Of a stretch of DNA of 29,528 nucleotides, positions 1-7,929 are shown in pieces. The position numbers were made by a program, and so were the translations under genes. The first letter of the stretch is position 1. Each line of letters starts with the position of its first letter. The DNA is from UBA6770 sp965660875. GTDB taxonomy: Bacteria; Bacteroidota; Bacteroidia; Flavobacteriales_G; Salibacteraceae. The DNA lies in the NCBI GenBank assembly GCA_965660875.1, contig CBFIBQ010000039.1, positions 1 to 29,528 of the forward strand, in the 5' to 3' direction. The notes below the pieces were generated by a model. It searched no databases, had not been told where the DNA came from, and saw only the letters and a program-made list of their open reading frames with translations.

Positions 1-276
1 TTCAAGTGTTGCTAATTTTGACAATGCGTTGAGAGGCATTCGAATGGCAAAAAGATTGTCATAATGGTATTTAATTGTACCAGAATTCTTCTTAATAAAG
101 GAAGAAATGGACTGTGGGTCGCCTTTTAAAAAAAGATGTATTTGTTTTTGTGAGCGGCTTGATACTTCCTCTTTATCATAAGACTCTGAAGTTTTAAGCA
201 ATTGATACGAAAAGGGAGAATTTTGAGCGAATGAAACAATCGGGAGTAAAAAAAACACTAGAGCATATTTATTCAT
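1..276 (-). CDS. Secreted protein, N-terminal part (possible S8 peptidase propeptide)
   Basis: This gene runs off the left edge; 92 codons from an ATG at 274-276 (minus strand) are present. The first 18 or so residues form a signal peptide (hydrophobic LVFFLLPIVSF, then AQ). The rest contains FLKGD and, further on, a segment with a hydrophobic/Leu pattern (FAIRMPLNALSKLATLE) that resembles the propeptide (inhibitor I9-like) region placed ahead of Bacteroidota subtilisin-like S8 peptidases. The catalytic domain would lie outside the window, so the protease call is an inference from this weak pattern. It is divergent to the gene at 506, with about 230 bp between them. Confidence 0.5.
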   Translation of the reverse strand, partial: MNKYALVFFLLPIVSFAQNSPFSYQLLKTSESYDKEEVSSRSQKQIHLFLKGDPQSISSFIKKNSGTIKYHYDNLFAIRMPLNALSKLATLE

Positions 277-458
277 ATTTCTTTAAGTTATGTTTATAAA
301 AATAGAAAAAGTTATTCCTTGTAATGTGCCATTTAAGCCTTTTATAAAGGTGTTAAAATTTAAGAACCTGCTAAGAGATTTCATTAAAGGCTTCCAATTA
401 GAAACTAATTATTAAAAATCATAATGGACCGATAGAATAAAAATCCCTGAATTTTTCG

Positions 459-498
459 TTGTATAGAATTTTTAAAAAAAATATTTGTAAATTTACAA
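459..498 (+). promoter_or_regulatory. Candidate promoter with palindromic operator upstream of 506
   Basis: TTG at 459-461 and ATATTTG at 481-487 match the Bacteroidota primary-sigma pattern (TTG, about 19 bp, TAnnTTTG) imperfectly. A perfect 14-bp palindrome, TTGTAAATTTACAA (485-498), overlaps the -7 element and the expected start site, a good place for a repressor. The promoter call is an inference; the palindrome is read directly. Confidence 0.45.
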
Positions 499-505
499 GC
501 TTATC

Positions 506-949
506 ATGAGATTTCCCTCAAGTCTAATCCATATAAAAAAAATTGGTGAGATACTGTCTTTAGTTTTATCGCTATTTGTTTTAGTGTCTTCCATAAATTG
601 GACTGTAAACGTACATTACTGCGGCACTGAGTTGATTAACTACGCACTCTTTGGGGAAGCAGAAAGTTGTGGAATGGAAGAGTTTGACAATGTTTGTGAA
701 GCTCCTCAAAATGCAGATTCGTATAATAAAACCTGCTGTTCCAATAAAGATTTAGTTTTCAAATCAGATAATCAGGTTCGAAAATTTCAACTTAAGAATA
801 AAACTAAAGTTGAACTTAGCTCCCTTGTTATTCTAGCTTTATCAAATGAAATTAAAATAAACCTCGTAGAGCAAGATAACCACTACAGCCTGCCACCGCC
901 TAAACCAGTTTCAGAACAACTAGCTCTTATCCAAGTTTACCGCATATAG
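506..949 (+). CDS. HYC_CC_PP family protein
   Basis: A 147-residue protein with an N-terminal hydrophobic segment (about residues 14-33) and the three signatures that name this Bacteroidota family: H37-Y38-C39, the Cys pair C77-C78, and PPP at 130-132 near the C-terminus. More cysteines (C55, C64) lie between. It is probably exported and anchored, and the Cys/His content suggests metal or redox function. Members are often found beside CusA/CzcA efflux genes, and here TlpA-like and metal-binding genes follow on the same strand. No exact biochemical role is known to me. The start at 506 follows a promoter-like element and gives a clean signal sequence. Confidence 0.8.
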   Translation: MRFPSSLIHIKKIGEILSLVLSLFVLVSSINWTVNVHYCGTELINYALFGEAESCGMEEFDNVCEAPQNADSYNKTCCSNKDLVFKSDNQVRKFQLKNKTKVELSSLVILALSNEIKINLVEQDNHYSLPPPKPVSEQLALIQVYRI

Positions 950-1005
950 AACAAGCTAACCAGCTTTTAAACACCAACAATTTCCATTATTTAAAAAAAA
1001 ATGAT

Positions 1006-1500
1006 ATGAAAATTATCCTAGTTGCATTTGCGACTACACTGTTGTGCAGTGTTACTTGCTACTCTCAATCCATTCGTTCGTTTCCAGAAGTCAATCTCAA
1101 AAGCCTAAGTGGAGAACAAGTTTCCACAAATGAAATTCAAAATAATGGCAAACCTATATTGATAATTGTGTGGGCTACTTGGTGTCATCATTCAGTCGAT
1201 GGTATGACAAGTATTGCTGACGACTATTTCGATGACTGGATTGAAGACTTTGGACTTAAGATAGTGACAATATCTGTGGATGATGCACGAAATATACCCA
1301 AAGTTGCTCCTATGGTAAATGGTAACGGATGGGATTATGAGCACTATCTAGACCCGAATGCAGACTTCAAAAGAGCCATGGGAGTAAATCAACCTCCACA
1401 TTTATTTATTCTTAATGGAAATCGTGAAGTTGTATGGTCCTTCAACGGATTCAATTCGGGCGATGAAGAAGAAATACAAAAAGTACTAGAATCTTTATAA
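1006..1500 (+). CDS. TlpA/thioredoxin-like periplasmic protein with altered active site (CHHS)
   Basis: 164 residues: a signal peptide (residues 1-21, ending CYSQ), then a thioredoxin fold of the TlpA/AhpC-TSA type. The WATWC motif is at 56-60, but the usual CxxC is C60-H-H-S63: the resolving Cys is replaced by Ser. The cis-Pro region (NQPPHLFI, near residue 130) and the final strand (EVVWSFNG) are present. A monothiol active site cannot do ordinary disulfide reduction by the two-Cys mechanism; it might act as an isomerase-like or glutathione-type protein, or bind metal through the added His residues. It sits between the HYC_CC_PP gene and a metal-binding lipoprotein, probably in one operon. 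Confidence 0.8.
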   Translation: MKIILVAFATTLLCSVTCYSQSIRSFPEVNLKSLSGEQVSTNEIQNNGKPILIIVWATWCHHSVDGMTSIADDYFDDWIEDFGLKIVTISVDDARNIPKVAPMVNGNGWDYEHYLDPNADFKRAMGVNQPPHLFILNGNREVVWSFNGFNSGDEEEIQKVLESL

Positions 1501-1515
1501 AGCAAAACGTATAAT

Positions 1516-1689
1516 ATGAAAACAATAGCATATATAATATTGGGTGCAGCCCTGTTTGTAAGCTGTGAATCATCTAACGAACCAAAAACATATCAGTGTC
1601 CTATGAAATGCGAGGGTGTTGATAAAACGTATGACAAACCTGGGAGTTGCCCAGTTTGTAAAATGGAACTAAAAGAAGTTGAACAATAA
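1516..1689 (+). CDS. Small heavy-metal-binding (HMBD-type) lipoprotein
   Basis: A 57-residue gene. The signal sequence ends in a lipobox-like FVSC with C17 as the lipidated Cys. The mature part has the heavy-metal-binding domain pattern YxCPMKCEG and GSCPVCKMEL: C28, M30, C32, C45, C48 and M50. This motif is common in CusB-like adaptors and as stand-alone lipoproteins next to copper/silver or zinc efflux genes. It starts 16 bp after the TlpA-like gene and ends 11 bp before the T9SS gene, so the three are probably co-transcribed. It likely binds soft metal ions in the periplasm; the metal is not determinable here. Confidence 0.85.
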   Translation: MKTIAYIILGAALFVSCESSNEPKTYQCPMKCEGVDKTYDKPGSCPVCKMELKEVEQ

Positions 1690-1700
1690 AAATTAGAACT

Positions 1701-3089
1701 ATGAAAAAAACAATTACTCTATTGATGTTAATGGGAGTATATTCTGTTACTCAACAATTATTCGGTCAAACCTATTGGCCTGAGGATTTTATCACTGAAA
1801 AGGCAACCAATAAATTTACAGAAGTGGGTACAGCGCAGGATGGCCTGCATAGCCCTGTAGATCTAGATTTTAATAAAAAGGATCCAACCGAACTTTGGGT
1901 GATTAACATGCGTTCAGAACAAATAGGAGGGAGTACAGTAACTTATAGAAATGTTGGTCAGTCAAATCAGCAAGCCTTCCACAAAGTAGATGGTAATTCT
2001 AGGCACTTCATGTCGTTGCCTACTGCATTGGCATTTGGAGAGAGTGGTGATTGGGCTAATTCTCCTGGAGTTTATGACGCTAACTTTTCTGGTGGTCAAA
2101 GAGCTCCATTTACTGGGCCCAGTTTATGGTCTTCTGATTTTGCGATATACGCGCAAAATGCTGGTCCGGGAACAAATGGCAGCCACTTAGATATGTTACA
2201 TGGAAGTCCGTACAGTGTTGGAATTGCTTGGTACAAGAAAAACGAATATTTTGTATTTGATGGACATAACGGCCATATTGCTATGTATGATTTTGCCGCA
2301 GATCATGGTCCAGGCAACTCATGGCACGACGATGGTCGTTTAAGACGATACCAAGAAATCCCTTTAAAAAGATTAGGACTTATTCCAGGGCACATGGAAA
2401 TCGACCCACAACGAAAGTGGCTTTATGTAAACGACATAGGCAATAGAAGAATCGTGCGAATTGATATTACTAGCGGAAGCGTAAAAGGAACATCTACCGT
2501 AAGAGCTAGCGAAACATTAGCTGAAAATGTCGATATGAAAGATGTAGTTTGGGAAGTTGTTGCTAGTACTGGTTTGGACAAACCGTGTGGGCTAGATGTA
2601 ACTACTAATAGACTTGTTGTTACAGACAATGGAACAAATGAAATTATTGTATACGACTTAAGCCAAGCAAGTGGCTTTCCTGAAATCGGCAGACTAAAGC
2701 TCACTGGTTTTAATGATGTTATGGGAGTTAAACTTGACGAAGAAGGGAAAATTTGGTTTGTAGATAAAACTGCCAAAAAAGTTGTGCGTATCGATAATGA
2801 AAATGTGAAGAAAAGAGAAGATGATGGTGCTTTTGTTGGCATGGAAGAATTGTCTGACTTAAATATTTCATTTTATCCTAACCCATTTACCAACCATATT
2901 TCTGTTTCTGGATTAAACTTAAATGAATTTTCCTTCTCAATTTATAACATAAACGGTGCGGAAGTCTATAGAAAAGACCAATTGACTTCAGAAATCGATT
3001 TAAGTGAATTTCAAAGTGGATTATATTTTGTTCATATAATTGATCAACAAGGAAGAATTGCACATTCAGAAAAATTGGTGAAACAATAA
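1701..3089 (+). CDS. Secreted NHL/beta-propeller protein with T9SS type A sorting domain
   Basis: 462 residues. A signal peptide (1-23, ending LFGQ) is followed by a large domain of repeated strands with NHL/SMP-30-like features, such as LWVINM, KWLYVNDIGNRRIVRID, NRLVVTDNGTNEIIVYD and GKIWFVDKTAKKVVRID. The C-terminal 75 or so residues are a classic Por/T9SS sorting domain: FYPNPF, SIYNINGAEV, SGLYFVHI and a final lysine-rich end. The protein is thus expected to cross the outer membrane by the type IX system. An insert rich in His, Gly and Asp (about 150-210) could bind metal. It is the last gene of the 506-3089 cluster and is followed directly by a terminator. The substrate is unknown. Confidence 0.85.
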   Translation: MKKTITLLMLMGVYSVTQQLFGQTYWPEDFITEKATNKFTEVGTAQDGLHSPVDLDFNKKDPTELWVINMRSEQIGGSTVTYRNVGQSNQQAFHKVDGNSRHFMSLPTALAFGESGDWANSPGVYDANFSGGQRAPFTGPSLWSSDFAIYAQNAGPGTNGSHLDMLHGSPYSVGIAWYKKNEYFVFDGHNGHIAMYDFAADHGPGNSWHDDGRLRRYQEIPLKRLGLIPGHMEIDPQRKWLYVNDIGNRRIVRIDITSGSVKGTSTVRASETLAENVDMKDVVWEVVASTGLDKPCGLDVTTNRLVVTDNGTNEIIVYDLSQASGFPEIGRLKLTGFNDVMGVKLDEEGKIWFVDKTAKKVVRIDNENVKKREDDGAFVGMEELSDLNISFYPNPFTNHISVSGLNLNEFSFSIYNINGAEVYRKDQLTSEIDLSEFQSGLYFVHIIDQQGRIAHSEKLVKQ

Positions 3090-3115
3090 TCTGAACATAT
3101 AATTAAATAGAAGAG

Positions 3116-3151
3116 GCCGGAGGTTAATGAAGCGAACCTTCGGCTTTTTTT
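3116..3151 (+). terminator. Rho-independent terminator
   Basis: A 10-bp stem (GCCGGAGGTT paired with AACCTTCGGC, one G-U pair) with a 9-nt loop is followed by seven T residues. It lies 27 bp after the stop codon of the T9SS gene and ends the first gene cluster. Confidence 0.9.
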
Positions 3152-3769
3152 GTACAGTATTTCGGCCTTAATTTATTGAGAGTTTAAAGCAGCGAAGGAT
3201 AATAGCGTAGGCTTGTGTAAGCAGGTATGTCTGAGCACAGCGAGTTTACCTGCGCTGCATTATTCTGAGTGTAGCTTTAACCGAAAGAAATTGCAGCCTT
3301 GATTTTTTCTTTGTTTCTTTCTTTTGTTTCAAGACAAAAGAAACGAAAGGAATAAGATTTTTCCCGCTCACAGTCTCGCTCAAAGCTCCACAGGAGCTTC
3401 GCCGTATCAAGGCAAAACGAGCAAAGAGAATAGACGAATTCTAAAAGTTTACTTAACATAATATTAAGCAACGTAATCTAAAAAGCGCACGGGCAAAGCA
3501 TGTGTATGAAGAACTGATCCCGAAGTTTCGGGAGAATTCTTTAATACTTATGCGTGCGGCTAGGGCATTAAACCTGTGGCTTTGTGAGCCGGCTTGTGCG
3601 TTGTTGGCGAGAGAGAATTTTACGAAATCTAAAAGCCAGTAATCAACTTTATTTGGAAACGGAACCTTGAAGTGCGGCTGAGTGTGGCTGGAATAGCGCG
3701 ATAAAATTCTTTGATAGCTTTTAAAGCCAAAGAATTGAAAAAGCTATTTGCGCAAATGCCGCGGGGCTA

Positions 3770-3798
3770 CTTAATATAATGACTAATTATAGGACATC
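3770..3798 (-). other. dif-like site, R1 left (inverted orientation)
   Basis: Read on the minus strand, GTCCTATAA and TTATATTAAG arms flank a 7-nt centre. The arms resemble the XerC and XerD half-sites of dif (E. coli: GCGCATAA-TGTATA-TTATGTTAA). It is identical in R2 (17029-17056). It is inverted relative to the site at 4188, so the two bound a 450-bp block. Function is inferred. Confidence 0.45.
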
Positions 3799-3993
3799 AT
3801 TCTACGGAGACGAAATCTAAGAGAACGAGAATTCAATATTTAGAACAAAACTGAACTACAGTACGGAATTTTAAAATCTAGTAACGTGCGGTGGCAAAGT
3901 GCGAACTATTTACCTGAGCGATCAAGGCGAAGGCAATCCCGAATAAAAGTTTTGTAAGCTTTTTCTAAAAGCCACAAAAACTATTTCGGGAGC

Positions 3994-4020
3994 AGACATA
4001 ATGTACATTATAGTTGACAA
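3994..4020. other. dif-like site, R1 middle
   Basis: GACATAA-TGTACA-TTATAGTTGAC: a 6-nt centre between inverted halves. The R2 copy at 17211-17235 reads TGTATA in the centre and so matches the E. coli dif core ATAATGTATATTAT exactly. Xer recognition is an inference. Confidence 0.45.
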
Positions 4021-4187
4021 AAGAAATCTGTGCGCTAGAGATTTTAAATTAAACCAATGGAGCGAATTCCTTTAACATAAAATCTGCCGTTATAGTACAG
4101 CAAGCTGTCCTAGAACTGATTTTATATTAATCAGCACAGCTGAGCGGAATTCTTGAATACTACCAAGAATAGCAAACCTAGCCCTTT

Positions 4188-4219
4188 TGTCCTATAATGG
4201 ACTAGCATTATGTTAACGT
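4188..4219 (+). other. dif-like site, R1 right (boundary of the metal island)
   Basis: TGTCCTATAAT, then GGACTAGC, then ATTATGTTAACG. The right arm TTATGTTAA equals the E. coli XerD arm. The spacer between the arms is longer than the usual 6-8 nt, so this copy may be decayed or not functional. Identity between R1 and R2 ends after CCTATAAT (4198). Confidence 0.45.
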
Positions 4220-4436
4220 AGACTTTGGCTCTGCCGATTCTGCTTCAGCAGAAAGAGGCTAGTGAAAGGTTTTTATCCAACCTTGGAGGGTTTTGATTCA
4301 AAATTCTCTCTCTTTTACTCATCTGAACGGAGCACTTAACGACTGTAGAGCAGCGAAAGGAGTTGTGTGTGGAGTTGTATCGTAGTAAACTTTACTTCGA
4401 AGTTCTTGGATTGCTAGAATATCCACATTTACTTAA

Positions 4437-4458
4437 AAAGTTAGACAAGCCTAACTTT
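4437..4458 (+). promoter_or_regulatory. Perfect 8-6-8 inverted repeat upstream of the di-heme gene
   Basis: AAAGTTAG-ACAAGC-CTAACTTT ends 35 bp before the ATG at 4494 and is followed by a T/A-rich run. It can be an operator (the TTAG...CTAA halves recall DtxR/MntR-type boxes) or a small terminator/attenuator hairpin. Both readings are inferences. Confidence 0.4.
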
Positions 4459-4493
4459 ATTTTATATTGCAGCCTAATTTATTGTTTAGAATA

Positions 4494-5690
4494 ATGAAAT
4501 TCCATAATAAAGTAATCACCTTTTTCTTTTGCTGTTTAGTATCATTCTCTTCTTGCAAGAAAATAGGACCTGTTGAGCCAGAAGAAAATGAAATCTTGGA
4601 TGGACCTGTTTCTGGACTCACCCATGAACAGAATTCACAATTCCTAAAGGGTGACGTAGCTTTTAATGAGGTTTTTACAATTGAAAAAGGATTGGGGCCT
4701 GTGTTTGTGGCGAATCAATGCGCAAGTTGTCATGCTGGTGATGGAAAAGGAGCGCCCTTTGTTAAATTTACTCGATTCGGACAATCTGATACCTCAGGGA
4801 ATAAGTTCCTTTCCAAAGGCGGACCTCAACTCCAGCACAAGGCAATACCCGGTTTTCAACCAGAGCAGCTCCCAAACCAAGCTAGTTTTACCGATTTAAT
4901 CGCCCCAGCGGTTACTGGTTTGGGATTTTTAGATGCAGTAAGTGATGCTGACTTAATTGCCTTGTCTGATCCTTTAGACGCTAATGGAGATGGAATTAGT
5001 GGCAGGCCTCATTGGAATTTTATTCCCAGCTATGTAACTCTGCGGCCTTGGGGAATTAAACAGAATAATAAAAGCATAACACGATTTGGAAAGAAGGCTG
5101 CGATTTATGATTTATTGCATCAAACTGCAGGAGCGTATAATCAAGATATGGGCATAACTTCTCTTTTTGAGCCCCATGATGTATATTCTGGATTAGAAAT
5201 TGATCCAGAAGTAAGTACCCAGACAATTAATGAATTGGTCTTTTACCTTAAAACTTTAAAGGCTCCCATACCGCGAAACACCCATGATCCGGTGGTTGAG
5301 GCTGGCAAACAGATTTTTTCAGAAATCCAATGTGCTGCCTGTCATACTCCAACTTTAAAAACAAGTTTTTCACCAATTTCAGTGATTTCAGAAAAAGAAT
5401 TTCATCCATACACAGATCTGCTTTTACATGATATGGGGCCTGAATTAGATGATGGTTATACTGAAGGCTTCGCCCTAACAGCTGAATGGAGAACGCCACC
5501 ATTGTGGGGAATTGGGTTGTCAAGAAACTCGCAAGGCGGTGAATACTACTTGTTGCATGATGGTAGGGCTAGAAGTTTAGAAGAGGCCATTTTAATGCAT
5601 GGAGGAGAGGCAGAACAATCAAAAAAACAATACCTCCAACTCAGTAATTCAAAGAAGGAACAACTCATTGAATTTCTAAAATCACTCTAA
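4494..5690 (+). CDS. Di-heme oxidoreductase family lipoprotein (DUF1111-type)
   Basis: 398 residues from the ATG at 4494, which gives a lipoprotein signal with lipobox FSSC; an upstream in-frame TTG at 4467 would add nine residues and spoil the signal. Two c-type heme motifs are present: C76-A-S-C79-H80 and C280-A-A-C283-H284. The conserved C-terminal blocks of the family (LLLHDMGPELDDG, TAEWRTPPLWGIG, YLLHDGRARSLEEAI, HGGEA) are intact. The family is related to MauG-like peroxidases and is thought to carry out periplasmic redox chemistry; the substrate is unknown. The Rieske gene starts one base after the stop, and an outer-membrane barrel follows, suggesting a three-gene redox operon. Confidence 0.9.
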   Translation: MKFHNKVITFFFCCLVSFSSCKKIGPVEPEENEILDGPVSGLTHEQNSQFLKGDVAFNEVFTIEKGLGPVFVANQCASCHAGDGKGAPFVKFTRFGQSDTSGNKFLSKGGPQLQHKAIPGFQPEQLPNQASFTDLIAPAVTGLGFLDAVSDADLIALSDPLDANGDGISGRPHWNFIPSYVTLRPWGIKQNNKSITRFGKKAAIYDLLHQTAGAYNQDMGITSLFEPHDVYSGLEIDPEVSTQTINELVFYLKTLKAPIPRNTHDPVVEAGKQIFSEIQCAACHTPTLKTSFSPISVISEKEFHPYTDLLLHDMGPELDDGYTEGFALTAEWRTPPLWGIGLSRNSQGGEYYLLHDGRARSLEEAILMHGGEAEQSKKQYLQLSNSKKEQLIEFLKSL

Positions 5691-5691
5691 A

Positions 5692-6135
5692 ATGAATCGG
5701 AGAAAATTCGTAAAAACCTGCTGCTTTACGGCGATTGGTATCCCGATTGGTTCAGCCTTGATTCAATCGTGTGGGGTAATTTATTATGCAAACTTTTCTC
5801 ATGGGCAAAACAAGATTATTGTTCCATTAACAGAGTTCCAAACAATAAAAAGCCAGAAGCCTGAATCAAGAGAATTTGTTCTTATAAAACCAGTCAATTT
5901 TCAATACCCAATTTGCCTTTATAAGCAGCAACCTGGAGACAACTATATCGCTTCATTAATGAAGTGTACTCACAATGGTTGTGAATTAAACGTGGGGGGT
6001 GGAATTTATAGCTGCCCTTGCCATGGCAGTGAGTTTAGTACCTCAGGTCAAGTGCTTTCAGGTCCAGCAAATAAAGACCTAATAATATTTAAAACTAAAA
6101 CAGATCATGAGAATGTGTCAATATACTTGTCTTAG
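5692..6135 (+). CDS. Rieske [2Fe-2S] protein with Tat-like signal
   Basis: 147 residues. The N-terminus has a twin-arginine start (NRRKF) and a hydrophobic stretch ending IQSC (C27), so it may be a Tat-exported lipoprotein. The Rieske cluster motifs are complete: C92-T-H94-N-G-C97 and C108-P-C110-H111-G. C92, H94, C108 and H111 would bind the cluster, and C97-C110 would form the disulfide. Length fits a stand-alone Rieske domain. Placed directly after the di-heme gene, it probably passes electrons to or from that protein. The final 29 bases overlap the next gene. Confidence 0.92.
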   Translation: MNRRKFVKTCCFTAIGIPIGSALIQSCGVIYYANFSHGQNKIIVPLTEFQTIKSQKPESREFVLIKPVNFQYPICLYKQQPGDNYIASLMKCTHNGCELNVGGGIYSCPCHGSEFSTSGQVLSGPANKDLIIFKTKTDHENVSIYLS

Positions 6136-7357
6136 GTCGTTATTTTCCCTTTGCTTGTTTTTTGCCTTGTCAAACAGTATAAAAGGGCAAACCTTAGATT
6201 CCATTATTTCAAGAGTTCCAGTCGATACGTCTAGCAATAATCTGAACATGGATGCAGCTTATAATCGACCATTTTTAACTACCACCAAGATGCCCGTAGC
6301 TTTGGGTGGATATCTTGAAATGAATTCGATTTACTCTATCGAAGAAGGGGTTTCTAGCGGACTATCATTTGAGGCAAGGAGATTAACCATCTTCATGTCT
6401 TCTACAATTACAAAGAGAATCAAATTCCTTTCTGAAATTGAATTTGAAGGTGGAACAAAAGAGATTGGGATTGAATTTGCAGCAATTGATGTTGCTTTTC
6501 ATCCTGCATTAAATTTTCGGGGCGGAATTATTATGAACCCCATTGGAGCATTTAATCAAAACCATGATGGACCCAAATGGGAATTTGTGGAGCGCCCTGA
6601 TGTTGCTGTAAAAATGCTTCCGGCTACTTGGTCAAATCCCGGTTTTGGATTGTATGGCAAAACCTACCAAGGCAAATGGATTTTAGGATACGAAGCATAT
6701 GTGTCAAATGGATTTGACAACCGAATTATTGATAACGAAGAAAGTAAAACCTACTTACCTGCAACCAAATTGAATGAAGATCGTTTTTTAGTGAATAATA
6801 GTGGAAAGGCTTTATTGAGTGGTAAACTGGCAATTAAAAATCGTGATGTTGGAGAGGTTGGGTTGTCTTATATGGGAGGAGTTTACAATAAGTTTGAAGA
6901 GGATGGGCTAATTATTGATCAAAAAAGAAGGTTAGATGTATTTGCTGTAGATGTGAATACAACGATTGAAAAAACAGGAACCTACATAGTCGGTGAAGCA
7001 GTACTAATTCTGGTGAATATACCAGAGACATATACTCAACAATACGGGAACCAACAACAAGGATTTTTTATTGATGTTGTGCAGCCTGTATTAAAAAAAG
7101 AGATTTTTAACTGGAAGAATGCGGTACTAAATCTCGCCACTCGTCTCGACTATGTCGACTGGAATGCCGGGAAGTTTAACACTACAGGTTTGGAAATTGG
7201 TGAGCATGTTTGGGCGGTTACTCCAAGTTTTAGTTTTCGCCCTTCTACGCAAACTGTATTTCGATTAAATTATCGTTACCAATGGCAAACAGATATTCAA
7301 AATAATCCTGCTGTGCAAAAGTCTGCTTGGTTGTTTGGCTTTAGTAGTTATTTTTAA
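6107..7357 (+). CDS. Outer-membrane beta-barrel (porin-like) protein
   Basis: 416 residues. A signal peptide covers residues 1-28 (ending KGQ). Then come alternating beta strands typical of phosphate-selective-porin-like barrels: GYLEMNSIYSI, LSFEARRLTIFMSS, KFLSEIEFEGG, and near the end TVFRLNYRYQWQ and a terminal aromatic (SSYF), the usual outer-membrane insertion signal. The start overlaps the Rieske gene by 29 bp; an ATG two codons downstream is equally possible. It may supply or export the substrate of the di-heme/Rieske pair. The substrate cannot be read from the sequence. Confidence 0.8.
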   Translation: MRMCQYTCLRSLFSLCLFFALSNSIKGQTLDSIISRVPVDTSSNNLNMDAAYNRPFLTTTKMPVALGGYLEMNSIYSIEEGVSSGLSFEARRLTIFMSSTITKRIKFLSEIEFEGGTKEIGIEFAAIDVAFHPALNFRGGIIMNPIGAFNQNHDGPKWEFVERPDVAVKMLPATWSNPGFGLYGKTYQGKWILGYEAYVSNGFDNRIIDNEESKTYLPATKLNEDRFLVNNSGKALLSGKLAIKNRDVGEVGLSYMGGVYNKFEEDGLIIDQKRRLDVFAVDVNTTIEKTGTYIVGEAVLILVNIPETYTQQYGNQQQGFFIDVVQPVLKKEIFNWKNAVLNLATRLDYVDWNAGKFNTTGLEIGEHVWAVTPSFSFRPSTQTVFRLNYRYQWQTDIQNNPAVQKSAWLFGFSSYF

Positions 7358-7418
7358 GAAAAGCTTTTGAATAACAATAATCTGATTTTGATATGTACAT
7401 TACTTACCTTTGCGACTG

Positions 7419-7748
7419 GTGAAATTTATATGCTACATATTATCAGCACTTATTCTGAGTTTGTCTGGTGGTGTTCCGTGCGATGATGCCGAACATTCAG
7501 ACTTTTCCACAGAAAATGTATGTGAGTACTCCTCAGATGGTCACGAACATGAAGATGATTCGCAAAGTACTGATCATTGCTCGCCTTTTTGTGTGTGTCT
7601 ATGTTGCAACGTACCTGTTGTAATTAATGAATTCACAACAATCACATCGCCGATTGTAATTGCAAACCAAAAAACACCAACGATATACGATAACTTTTAT
7701 CCTTCAGGTATCCTGAGTGCAATTTGGCGACCCCCGCAAATCGCTTAG
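7419..7748 (+). CDS. Cys/His-rich exported small protein (DUF6660-like)
   Basis: 109 residues from a GTG at 7419 (a TTG at 7410 is the alternative). The signal peptide (KFICYILSALILSLS) is followed by an acidic/His stretch (DAEHSDFST, DGHEHEDD, STDHC) and a Cys cluster CSPFCVCLCCN. It ends IWRPPQIA, as in other small proteins found upstream of Bacteroidota CusA/CzcA genes. It probably binds metal in the periplasm. A TACCTTTG element at 7405-7412 looks like a -7 box overlapping the start, which would make the message nearly leaderless; no good -33 element is at the right distance. The 181 bp after it holds no gene. Confidence 0.65.
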   Translation: MKFICYILSALILSLSGGVPCDDAEHSDFSTENVCEYSSDGHEHEDDSQSTDHCSPFCVCLCCNVPVVINEFTTITSPIVIANQKTPTIYDNFYPSGILSAIWRPPQIA

Positions 7749-7929
7749 TCAGTTTTTGAGCTTTTAATGGAATTTATTGACCCCAAAGTTGATAAATACT
7801 GTTACTATCCAAAGCTTGAATCCCCCCATGTCTTCACATCGAAGGACACTCTCAAGAGTTTAATTAAATGGCTCAGGCCGTGAACTTATTCTTGAAATAA
7901 AGAACAAGTTTATTCAACAAAATACAAGT

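Larger units (their letters stand above)
3300..4219. repeat. Long non-coding repeat R1
   Basis: About 0.9 kb without a credible gene that matches 16565-17429 (R2) in direct orientation. Conserved blocks include the hairpin TTTTGTTTCAAGACAAAAGAAA (about 3322-3343), AATACTTATGCGTGCG, TTGGAAACGGAACCTTGAAGTG and the near-identical stretch 4056-4198. Between the blocks, segments differ in sequence but both copies can fold, for example TCCCGAAGTTTCGGGA near 3518. The block contains three dif-like motifs. Homology with R2 stops at 4198, inside the last motif. The 3152-3299 and 4220-4436 flanks hold small hairpins (TTCTGC-TTCA-GCAGAA near 4240) but no gene I can support. Confidence 0.85.

Noticed and set aside
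3277..3471. Short minus-strand reading frame inside repeat R1
   Set aside because: It lies in the conserved non-coding repeat, is low in complexity and is not kept in the other copy in a codon-like way.
7749..7929. Small peptide gene between the Cys/His-rich gene and the RND pump
   Set aside because: Only a nine-codon frame (ATG GCT CAG...) is present; no support for a gene.
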